Source: Cerioporus squamosus | Taxonomy: Eukaryota > Basidiomycota > Agaricomycetes > Polyporales > Polyporaceae | DNA: 15,832 nt | Direction of reading: 5' to 3' | NCBI GenBank assembly: GCA_022592435.1 | Contig: JABYQS010000663.1 | Span: 1-15,832, forward strand | In this document: one piece after another, positions 7,453-15,832 of the stretch | How the letters are laid out: the number at the start of each line of letters is the position of its first letter | Numbering within the stretch: the stretch's first letter is position 1 | The notes under the pieces: model-generated | Seen by the model: only the letters and a program-made list of their open reading frames with translations | Databases searched by the model: none | Told to the model about the DNA's origin: nothing | Program-made: the position numbers and the translations under genes

Positions 7453-10400
7453 TCAGAGCGAGAGGGTGTCCTTCCAGCGCTCCGCGACTGCCTCGCCGCG
7501 GAAGACTTCGTGGAGGACCTCCTTGACGTCCTCGACGTAGACGAAGCGGATGCCGGTCTTCACGCTCTCAGGCACGTTCGCCTCGATGTCCTGACGGTTA
7601 CCCGCGGGGGCGATGATGGTCTTGATGCCGGCGCGGTGAGCGGCGAGGATCTTCTCCTTCAGACCGCCGACGGGCAGAACCATACCCACGAGCGAGATCT
7701 CACCAGTCATGGCTAGTGCACGAGGAGCGTCGTCAGCATTGGCACACCGCACATACACGACACTATGGACGTACCGATGTCGGGGCTGATCTTCGTCTTG
7801 GTGAACAGCGAGACGAATGCAGACAGGATCGCGGTACCAGCACTCGGGCCCTCCTTCCCGATGCTGCCCTCCGGCATGTGGACGTGGATGTCCCTGTCCG
7901 CCAGGAACACCTCATCTGGCGTCTTCGTTATGCCGAGCTCGTACGCGTGACACTTCACCCAGGAGAGCGCGATCTGCGCACTCTCCCTGATGACCTCTCC
8001 GAGCTTACCCGTGAGCTGAAGACCACCCTTGCCCGGGGTCGACTGCAGACGTTTGATCAGCAGAAGTAACGAGCAACAGACACTACAGAAACACTGACCA
8101 ATGCCTCGATCGGCATGACTGCTCCGGAGCCATTGCCGAGATAACCAAGTCCGGTGCTCACTCCTGCAGGTGGAGCTTGTACGTAGAGCCTGTCCTTCTG
8201 ATAGACCGGAGGACCAACGTAGTCCTTCAAGTTCTCCGGTGTGATAGTGACGTGCACGGTGTCCGGGACCTTCATCGGCTTGCGCTCCGTCGTGGTCACG
8301 ACGCGCTCCGGATCTTCCTTAGCATCGGACTTGGGAGCCGAAGTTTCGGGTGCGGCAGGGCTCTCTGGAGGTGCGTCTTGCTTCTCCACCGTGCGGGTCG
8401 TCTCGGTAGATTCACCATCCGCCTTGGTGGTGTCCGCCGCCGCCGCCGCCGCCTCAGGAGCGGGTGTAGGAGTCGGCTCAGGGAAGACCTCCTCGCCAAG
8501 CTCCTGGACGATCTTCAACGCGGCCTTCCGGTAGATCTGCATGATGGGGCGATGCATAAGCGCAAGTATGTCAACGTAGAGCGAGAGGTACATCACACAC
8601 CTTGTCGATGTGCTTCTTCAGGTTACGCACGCCGCTCTCGCGGCAGTAGTACTTGATGAGAACGTCAACGGCAGCAGGATCGAGCTGAACATCCGCATCC
8701 TTGAGCCCAGACGCCTCCTTCGCCTGTGGGCCAAGGTACCTAGACGCAATCTGCGCCTTCTCCTCCGAGACGTAACCGCTGACCTCGAGTACCTCCATGC
8801 GGTCAAGCAGGGGTGCAGGGATAGTGTCGAGCATGTTCGCTTGATCCGGTGTAAGTATCTGGAGTGTACGAGTGGATAAGGGTGACTTACCTGTGCAGAC
8901 GAAAAGCACACGAGACAGATCTACGGGAACGTCCATGTAGTGATCGAGGAAGGCCGTGTTCTGCTCGGGGTCGAGCATCTCGAGCAGAGCACTCGCAGGA
9001 TCACCGTTGTGTCCACGACCAATCTTGTCGACCTCGTCAATGAGGACAAGCGGGTTCTCAGTGCCAACGCGCTTCAGCGCCTGGATGATCTTGCCAGGAA
9101 GGGCACTGCAGATGGGCATTGTAGGTAATGGGTTCCACTAAGTCTGCCGAACGGTGACGTACCCCACATAAGTGCGACGGTGACCCTTGATCTCCGCAAC
9201 ATCGGTCAGGCCTCCGACTGAGAAGCGGAAGAACTGCCGGTTCAGGGCGCGAGCGATTGACTTGCCGATGGATGTCTTGCCAACACCCGGAGGGCCTGCG
9301 AGGCAGATGATCTTGCCCTCGACCGTCCCGCGCAGCTTGCCGACCGCCAGGAACTCCAGAATGCGGTCCTTGACATCCTTCAAGCCATAATGATCCTCGT
9401 CAAGAACCTTCTGCGCGTGAGCAATGGAGTAGTTCTCGCGCGAGTGCTGGCCCCACGGGATCTACGAACAAAGGGATGAGATGACATAAAACCGTATAGA
9501 CAGCGACGGACGCACCTGAGTAAGCCATTCCAGATAGTTCCGCGTAACGTTCGCCTCGGAAGCAGCGGGCTCGAGGTGCTGGAGCTTGTTCAGCTCCTCG
9601 TCGAACACCTTGCGCACTGCCTCGGGCATCTTCAGCGCGGCAGCACGCTCCTTGAACTTCTCGATGAGTTTGTCCTTCCCGTCAGACTCCATGCCGAGCT
9701 CCTTCTTGATACCCTTGAGCTGCTCCATAAGATAGTACTCGCGTTGACGCTTCGCAATTTTGCTGTCGACGTCGCGCGCTAACTTGCTCTGCAGTTGGGC
9801 GTTGATGAGCTCCTTCTTCAGAACAAGCAGCGCTTTGCGCAAGCGATCGCTGACAACCAGACTTTCCAGGACGTCCTGCAGCTCGTTTGGTTCACCGGTC
9901 GAGACGGCCGCTGCGAAGTCCGCGAGCTTGTCCGGTTCGTCAAACACGTTGGAAGCGACCTGGTTCATGGAGAAGTTGGCGATTTGGTCTCGGAAGAGGG
10001 GGTTGAGCTGAGCGATGTCCTTGAAGACAGAAACGATCTCCGACATGAACGCGCGAATGTACTGGTCGTCCTTGTTGTACGGCTGCGTCGCGAGGTTCTC
10101 AACGTTGACAACCGATACCGCAAAGTTCTCGAGGAACGAGGTCTGCATGTTCATAGGGAGACCTTCGCGTTCGGGAGGAGGAGTCGGTAGTTGGCCTTCT
10201 GCTTCTGTAGCGGACGTGTCCGCCTCGGCACCTTCAACAGGCTGTACCGACGCAGATGTGCCGCCCTTGATGAGCTCCGTGAGCCGGATGCGGCGGTGGG
10301 GATAGAGGACGGCTGTCAGGCCCTCCTCCTCTCCCTCCTTGCTGCCTTGGGCCGTAAACACGCTTGTAATCTGCGCGAAGACTCCGACAGGGTGTACCGA

Positions 10401-11075
10401 GTTGATGTCCGTGATGATGTCACTGTCCGCGTTCTCGTCCTTCAGTAGGAACGCACCCAGGTACGGTTGGCCTCGGCGCATCATCTCCTTGATTGCGGCG
10501 ACGACGGCAGGATTCCGGACGACAACAGCCTTATAGAAACCAGGGAAGAGAGGCCGGCGTGCGATAGGTAGAGCAAGAACCTGGGGATAGGACTCGGGTA
10601 CAGACTGTTTGGATATTGACGTCTGCGGTGGCGGAGGAGTTTCAGGAGGGGGAGGAGGAGGAGGAGCATCTGAGCTATCGGAGCCGTCACCCGAGGACGA
10701 GGAAGACGACGACGGGGGTGTGGATGGTGGTGCTGAGGCTGGGGGCGCAGACTGACCATCTTCCGGTCCATCCAGCCGTGCGCCAGACTGAGACTGGTCC
10801 GTCGGGGATTGCGTGTCGTCTGACTCCTGGTCGCGTGCGTGGCCCAATCTCGCGTTGACCCAGCGCGGGAGACGAATTGCAGCTGTCGGCGTGTAATCCG
10901 CGACGGTTGACGAGTAGAACGTACGTCGCGTCACCGCTGCCCTGCTCGCTGCATAGTACGCTAGCCTGGACGGCCCCGCAATGCCCGACAGCGCGAGCCT
11001 GGAAGGACCCGGGTCACGACTGCATATCCGTGCGGACGACCCGGCTGCTGCTCGTAGGCTTCCGAAGAAGTTCAT
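7453..11075 (-). CDS. PIM1: Mitochondrial ATP-dependent Lon protease
   Basis: Seven exons on the minus strand: 11075-9516, 9461-9163, 9105-8891, 8839-8601, 8536-8099, 8042-7775 and 7712-7453. The six introns are 51-64 nt, all GT-AG and in correct phase. Together they encode 1092 residues, a normal size for fungal mitochondrial Lon. The start is ATG 11075; the next codons give an Arg/Ala/Ser-rich, acid-poor matrix-targeting leader (about 1-55). A Ser/Pro-rich linker (about 85-160) follows, then the Lon N-domain from about 163 and a helical neck ending near 520. The AAA+ module has Walker A GPPGVGKT (576-583, Lys582) and Walker B VLIDEVDK (Asp643-Glu644). The protease domain has Ser984 in GPSAG and Lys1027 in GGLKEK, spaced 43 residues as in bacterial Lon. 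The enzyme forms a matrix hexamer that degrades misfolded and oxidised proteins and supports mtDNA maintenance. A low-complexity insert (about 790-858) lies between the ATPase and protease domains. The symbol follows the yeast orthologue. Confidence 0.97.
8434..8453. repeat. In-frame GCC microsatellite in the Lon gene
   Basis: About six GCC units encode the run of six alanines near residues 800-805 of the Lon interdomain insert. Length changes in multiples of three would be tolerated by the frame, so this is a likely polymorphic site. Confidence 0.75.
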
Positions 11076-11407
11076 GCGCTGCAAAAGCCCGTCTGAGGCT
11101 ACGCGATGCAACGGTGCTCGCTGGCTGGCAAGAGGACAGCGGGAGACAAAGAGAGAGCGGAAGGAGGGAGGGAGTGGACGGCGAGGACGATGAGCAAATC
11201 CGCGTCGGTGACCGTGCTGAGCAAGGGATGTGACGCGTCACCGAGTTATCAGATAAGATGCGCTTGGTCAGCACAGATTAGATCCAGCTGCCATATCTGG
11301 GACGCCCGCCTTCGTCGGCCTCCGAGTCAGTCTGAGGTCGTCGTGAACCTTGCGCTCGACGCTCTCTGCCAATCCCACATACTGCATGGCACGCGCGCTC
11401 TCATCCC
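11076..11407. promoter_or_regulatory. Divergent promoter between Lon and the 11408 gene
   Basis: These 332 bp separate two genes reading away from each other. On the Lon side, 11140-11175 is almost all purine on the plus strand, so it is a pyrimidine tract in Lon orientation, as is common just upstream of fungal starts. A perfect 12-bp palindrome GTGACGCGTCAC (11230-11241) contains ACGCGT, the core of the MluI cell-cycle box. Next to it, TTATC (11246-11250) and GATAAG (11252-11257) form back-to-back GATA-factor sites. A CCAAT box (11369-11373) lies 35 bp upstream of the plus-strand ATG. I see no clear TATA box and no clean three-unit heat-shock element. Factor assignments are inferred from motif cores only. 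Confidence 0.55.
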
Positions 11408-13661
11408 ATGGCTGCAAAAGTCCCGTCGCGAGCGAAGGCGTCCGAGAAACATAACGAGAACTTGTTCCCACTCTTCATAGAGCACCTCGGCAGCAGCAGC
11501 CTCAACGAATACTCGACGACGGCGGAGAAGTTGGCGTCTTGGTTGAGCGTAGGGAAGGCCTATTATCCCAAGGCGAGGCCATCGGTATGTTTTCCTCAGC
11601 CTTGTTTGCGGGACCGGTGACCTATAGTCTCTGCGCAAGATCGTACAGATGCTAGAGGTGAGTCTTGTCTTCGATGTCTGTTACCTTCCACGCCTGAATG
11701 ATGCGCCGGACAACAGACAGCGCACGACAACGTGTGTCGGCAAACTGGCCTTTCCCCTCCTTTCCATGTGAGCCGCGTCCTTCCAGGCATCGAACAGTGG
11801 ACACAGCCGTATCTGAAGTTGGTCAGAACGGTTGTGCCGTTCTACACGCGCTTTCCGGAAGAGGGTTTACGGCGTGAGTAGTTCGTACTCACTCTCTCGT
11901 TGCTCCAACTCACACTTCACGATCTTCTTTCAGTGCGTTTGAGGACCGTCATCAAAACCGTATGCACAGACGTCGACGAATTACTGTCACAGCAAAGCAT
12001 GGTGCAACGCAGCTCGACCGTGGATAGCACGTGAGTATCTTCTCCATGGTCGGTATACCGTTTCCATCAGATTACATCTTGGTCCATCATCTCTCTTGTA
12101 TGTACCCTCTTGCGATCGTTATAAACTTGTGACTTCAAGCGGAGACGAGAAGAGCAAGTGCAGCAGATGGCATATCTATGCTCGCGGTCAGGTCGCGGCG
12201 TTTTAAGGTCTTGTCGCGGGCTATGATAACCCGTTTTGGAACATAGTACTGACGCCAATTGACAGTAGCTCGACAACATCCTCTTCTCCTGCGGTCACCA
12301 GTGGCCCTGTTGTCCCTCCAGACCCGATCATCACAGGCCAGACTTCTAATCCGACGTTACAAGAAACTGGCCCGCCTCCCGTGTTTGTCGCCGCGTCTGC
12401 ACCTCAAGCCCCGTCTTCATCCGCTCTTTTCCCCTTTGCTCCCCCCTACATGCGTTCTCCCTTCACGCCTCCGCAACCTTCTCAGCAGGCGCCCGCATCC
12501 GCACCTACCGCAGCTCCTGCGAGCGCAGCAATGCCGTCGCAGCCCTCGAAGTCGGCGAAGCCGAAGAAGAGGAAGCTGATGATCGACGATGACGATTACA
12601 TTCAGGCCGACCTGAACTGGTACAAGGACAAGCAGAGTGTCCAGCCCTCGCCAGTAGAGCAGTCACCTACACAGTCAACGGGCCCTACTGCACCTCCCCC
12701 TGACAGCAACTCTACGACCGCACCGATGGTTCCTGCCTCCGTGCAGCATGCACCCAATACCAGCCCATCGATCACTCCTGCTACAGACGGCCTGCCTGCA
12801 CTAAAGCGGCTTCGGTCTCGCTCGCCTTCAGTCCCATCGCAGCACGCGGCAGATGTGAAGTCTCAAGCACTCTCCGTCCCCCCACCCGAAGTCGCATCAC
12901 CGCCCAAACCAAAAGAATTGTCATCTGACACATCGGAGCCCTCATCTGCGTCGCGGTCTCCTACGCTCGTTCAGCTCTCCACTCAAAGACCACGCTCTCG
13001 AGAACGCCAGACCGAGACGCTACCCTCTCCATTCGCCAACAAGGGGGCGATCGTGAAGAGGAAGGGGAAGGGCAAAGGTCCACCTGGTCTCAAAGTATTA
13101 CCCTGCCCTCCTGAGCAGCTGCTAGGTCTCGGCGAGAGCACACGTAGTGGTGGTGATGCTCGTGTCACCGCGAGTCCTCTATCGGAGGCGACCTCTTCGC
13201 ATACGACGCACGTTGCAACATCGCAGTCCGCGTCAGTGTCTCCTGCCAAGACTTCTCCGCCGCCACGCACGACAAGTCCACCCCTCGCTCCGACTTCTCC
13301 ACCTGCAGGAGGCTCCGACGCACCTGCTGTGACCGCTGAAAGGCCACTAACTACCACGGATAATCGTAACTCTCCGAATGCTCCAGAAGACTCGGTACTC
13401 GTGGCTGATACGACGTCGGTATCGGTCGTTCTCCACGAGACGACGGCGATAGTCGCCTCGCCCGAGCCGATGGACCTGGGCTCTGATGAACCCGCAGTTC
13501 CTGCCACTGAGGCGGATGATCGTATAGCGGATGAAGCAACCTCACCTATCCAGCAGGATATGCCCGACGAAGATGTCGTAATGCGAACGGAGCCGCCTCA
13601 ACCTAACGAAGAGTTCGTGTGGACGCCGTCGTACCGCGCCCAACTCAGGAAGATTTTGTAG
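11408..13661 (+). CDS. Unrecognised, mostly disordered nuclear protein
   Basis: Five exons are proposed: 11408-11584, 11628-11657 (a 30-nt microexon), 11798-11873, 11934-12030 and 12266-13661, about 591 residues. The acceptor at 11797 (AACAG) is chosen because the stronger-looking CCAG at 11786 would put a stop in frame. The first 120 residues look folded and helical (LFPLFIEHLGSSSLNEYS, YLKLVRTVVPFYTRFPEEGL). The rest is Pro/Ser/Thr/Ala-rich and probably disordered. It carries a monopartite nuclear localisation signal, PKKRKL (about 226-231), followed by DDDDYIQADLNWYKDK, and a second basic patch, KRKGKGKG, near 13056. I do not recognise the family. The frame stops at TAG 13659-13661, but an alternative frame there and coding-like pieces downstream suggest the ancestral gene ran on to about 14523, making this possibly the front part of a larger broken gene. 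It shares a promoter with Lon. Confidence 0.7.
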
Positions 13662-14534
13662 ACACAACCGCGGAGCTGAAGGTACGTATTTCATTACATA
13701 GTTGCGGGTAGTAAGTAACGACCAGTTGCCCGTACTCCAGACGTTGAGATGCAGCTAGACGATAGGACACTACTTGTGTCTCCGTTTGCGCACAAATGTA
13801 TTCGTCTCTCGGACTCACGCGCGGCCATTCGTCGTACACGCCGCCCAGAGACCAGTTGAGCTAGCACTCGAGCTCACCGCCGAGGAGGTTGCGCAAATCA
13901 CGCGCTGAGGAACCGTGACACGATCACTGGGTAGAGTTGGCTCTAAACTGCTCGCCAGTGGCGCTACTGACTTGTCCATCTCAGCGACTGTCAACGAGCA
14001 TGTGTCTATCGCTAGTATGCTATCCGAGTTCCCAATGCACCGCCGTCTTCGCGCATAGCACAGACGAACCGTCTCCTGCGGACGTCGTCAGATGCGGCCA
14101 ACCGGCAGAATGGCCCACAGACTCGTCCGTCTTCGCTGTGCTGGACTCCGCCGGTGGCTCCGGTCCGTCGCACAGCTTCACGCTCTCCCCTCCATTCACA
14201 CAGGTACGTGCTCGTCTGCCTTGCTCTCCGTGACGACTCATTGAAAGCCCCACGACATAAGTGCGAGTCGGACAGATCCGTAGACCTTGGCACGCGCGGG
14301 GTCTCCCCAGGTGTCAACACACTGCGGCTGTTCCAACACCGCGACCACTCGGACCTGGCCTTCGCGGTCGTCCTCCACCACCCTACCGCTGCCCAGCTCG
14401 CCGAGCTCCAACGGGTCCGCGAGCAGGACCGCTCGTGGCACGAGTTTCTCGACGGACTGGGGACGTTCACCCTGCCCGCGCCGACGCTTGTCCCTCCTAC
14501 GTTACCGAAGGTGAATGCTGTGAGTGGCAGCTAG
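13662..14534 (+). pseudogene. Broken C-terminal portion of the upstream gene or a degraded related gene
   Basis: Several coding-like pieces follow in changing frames: about 13647-13681 (QEDFVDTTAELK, ending at a GTACGT donor), 13743-13850 (VEMQLDDRTLLVSPFAHK onward, ending RAAIRRTRRP), 13849-13905 (RPVELALELTAEEVAQITR, then TGA), 13908-13930 (RNRDTIT, before a GTAGAG donor), 14045-14203 (HSTDEPSPADVVRCGQP to FTLSPPFTQ, before GTACGTG) and 14277-14523 (SVDLGTRGVSPGVNTLRLFQ onward to a stop). Candidate introns exist (13682-13740, 13931-13984, 14204-14275), but they do not bring all pieces into one frame. The last two pieces match the layout of the minus-strand gene at 15134-15832. Either the gene is decaying or the assembly carries indels here. 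Further introns I failed to place are a third option. Confidence 0.55.
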
Positions 14535-15133
14535 CAGCTCCGAATCGCCCGCCCATCTGATCGCTGGACCCCTGCCGTGCTAGGTGTACAGTCGCTGATA
14601 TGTGAGCATCAACTCATGGACTCTATCTATCGCCGATGCTGTCGCTCGCGGTCGCATGTTCGCTTTCGTGTTTTGTGCCGTGTTAATGTTCTCTCATTTT
14701 TATCTGCTATTCGTTCTGCATGCTGTTCGCGGGGTTTCTGTATGTGTCTGCGAGTGCAAGAATAATGATACATGCTTGTGTGTAGGTATCTAAGGTCGTG
14801 CAGTACGTGCGGATGTGATTACAATCGGAGAGAATGAGAGAATGACGTGAATGGATGCTGCTATAACCGATGCACTCATGATGCAGGACTAAGACCGCCC
14901 CGCTCCCCGATTCCACCATCCGACAAGGTCCCGATTTCCTCGAAGAAAATTACTCGCGCCTTGTGTTGAGACGTTCGCTGGTAACCGGGCGTACACGCAG
15001 CCTGTATCGTCCAGAACAATCTTGCTCTGTTCCGCTGAGAGACAATGCATGTAGAGAGGCACCGCTCGAGACGTTATGGCGCGCCTACCCGACGAAGGCA
15101 GTAATACCAATGGGCATCGAGATGAATAAGAGT
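14535..15133. other. Convergent intergenic region
   Basis: About 600 bp between the ends of two converging units. Its left half (14640-14800) is T- and GT-rich on the plus strand, as expected of 3' untranslated and polyadenylation sequence. I recognise no gene, tRNA or repeat. The minus-strand open frame 15401-14889 overlaps exons of the minus-strand gene in another phase and looks spurious. Confidence 0.5.
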
Positions 15134-15832
15134 TCACGTGAGGGGCCCTGGAATGGGATCGGCGGCCGTGGCTCTGAGGCGTCCATTTCGACAGATTGAC
15201 CACGCCAACGTCTCCGCGCTCACGGTTCTCGCAGGGCTTGAGAGGGTTCGGTGGCGTGCACGGCAAAGAAGCGGTCGGACATCCCTTGAAGCTGGATGAG
15301 GTTGATGATGTTTTGCCAGGGCCGATGCAAGACGTGATATCAAGATGACCGAGGTCTGGTCGCTGAAAAGTCCGCACGTCAATACTAGTCTCGTCGCACA
15401 ATTAGCAACGCGACACCTTACAAGATCGAGGGGAAGCCAAGCGCGCCCGACGTGGCGGCTTGGATCCTTTTGCGATGACGGACTAACTTGAACCACGAGT
15501 GAGCCCTGCGCCGGCCAGTCGGGTTTCATATCCCACAGCGCAGCGACGATATCTGCGGGAGTGGCGTCGGGTCCGAGGTTGTCGACGACCGACGTCACCG
15601 ACGCCTGCGGCAGACAAAGTAGATGCACTGCCACATGCCGATCGTCGACGCTACGATCATGTTCAGTACGGGTAGAATCAATGAACACGCCACAGGAAAT
15701 TGCGGGGTATACCAACCTGAAAGTCTCCTGCCTCTGCGCCCAACATCGTGTTGCGTCCGCTGTGGCGTCGTCAACAAAGAACTCGATCTTCTCGATTCCC
15801 GGAGAGGTCTGCCAGCGACGGCGGCCCAGAGG
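15134..15832 (-). CDS. C-terminal part of an uncharacterised fungal protein, one apparent frameshift
   Basis: Four exons are read on the minus strand: 15832-15713 (entering from the right edge), 15604-15422, 15362-15224 and 15173-15134, ending in TGA. Introns 15712-15605, 15421-15363 and 15223-15174 are all GT-AG. Exons one to three join in phase 0. In exon three the frame must shift by one base at the four-base A run (plus 15311-15314): upstream reads DLGHLDITSCIGPGK, downstream NIINLIQLQGMSDRFFAVHA, and the final exon fits only after the shift. The chain contains TPADIVAALWDMKPDWPAQG and GRAWLPLDL. The order (hydrophobic strand, WLPLDL, LDIT, PGKN, LIQL, SDRFF) suggests a beta-rich domain. 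It reminds me of the region ahead of the SP-RING finger in PIAS/ZMIZ SUMO ligases, but no such finger follows, so the function is unknown. The remainder lies beyond the window. Confidence 0.6.
   Translation of the reverse strand, partial: PLGRRRWQTSPGIEKIEFFVDDATADATRCWAQRQETFRLVYPAISCGVFIDSTRTEHDRSVDDRHVAVHLLCLPQASVTSVVDNLGPDATPADIVAALWDMKPDWPAQGSLVVQVSPSSQKDPSRHVGRAWLPLDLVRCRVANCATRLVLTCGLFSDQTSVILISRLASALAKHHQPHPASRDVRPLLCRARHRTLSSPARTVSAETLAWSICRNGRLRATAADPIPGPLT

Noticed and set aside
9576..10448. Several plus-strand open frames inside Lon exon 1
   Set aside because: They lie antisense to the longest Lon exon and show Leu/Arg-rich mirror composition only.
11075..11111. Upstream extension of Lon by 12 codons
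   Set aside because: The extension would start at TTG; the first true ATG in frame is at 11075 and gives a good mitochondrial leader.

Overview
The window looks like nuclear DNA from a filamentous basidiomycete, most likely an agaricomycete of the polypore type. It is GC-rich. Its genes are split by many short introns of about 50-65 nt with GTRNGT-like donors and CAG/TAG acceptors. It carries a eukaryotic mitochondrial Lon protease, a tRNA gene with a canonical intron after the anticodon loop, and an F-box protein of a type I associate with polypores. The organism call is inference; there is no rRNA or other direct taxon marker.

Layout. Positions 1-324 hold a Ser/Gln/Pro-rich open frame entering from the left edge, perhaps the tail of a gene. 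About 325-4630 is a gene desert in which I recognise no domain or credible exon chain. From about 4630 to 6174 (+) lies an F-box-like gene with an unresolved 5' end. A tRNA-Arg(CCT) gene with a 30-nt intron and an oligo-T terminator follows at 6315-6416 (+). Only 42 bp downstream sits a 585-bp non-autonomous DNA transposon (6468-7052) with about 170-bp imperfect terminal inverted repeats and a perfect 9-bp target duplication, features that fit a Mutator-like element.

The best-resolved gene is the mitochondrial Lon protease (PIM1/LONP1 orthologue), complement of 7453-11075. Its seven exons splice in perfect phase into a 1092-residue protein with Walker A, Walker B and the Ser-Lys catalytic dyad all present. 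A 332-bp divergent promoter separates it from an unrecognised plus-strand gene (11408-13661), predicted to be a largely disordered nuclear protein with a PKKRKL nuclear localisation signal.

From 13662 to 14534 (+) several coding-like pieces lie in changing frames. At 15134-15832 (-) there is the C-terminal end of another gene with one apparent 1-base frameshift. By eye, the 14045-14523 pieces and the minus-strand gene share the same C-terminal domain architecture. The right end therefore seems to hold two convergent, related, partly broken copies of a poorly described fungal domain family. This is the most novel signal in the window. Because the Lon frame is flawless over 3.3 kb, the breaks look more like decay than general sequence error, though indels in the assembly cannot be excluded.
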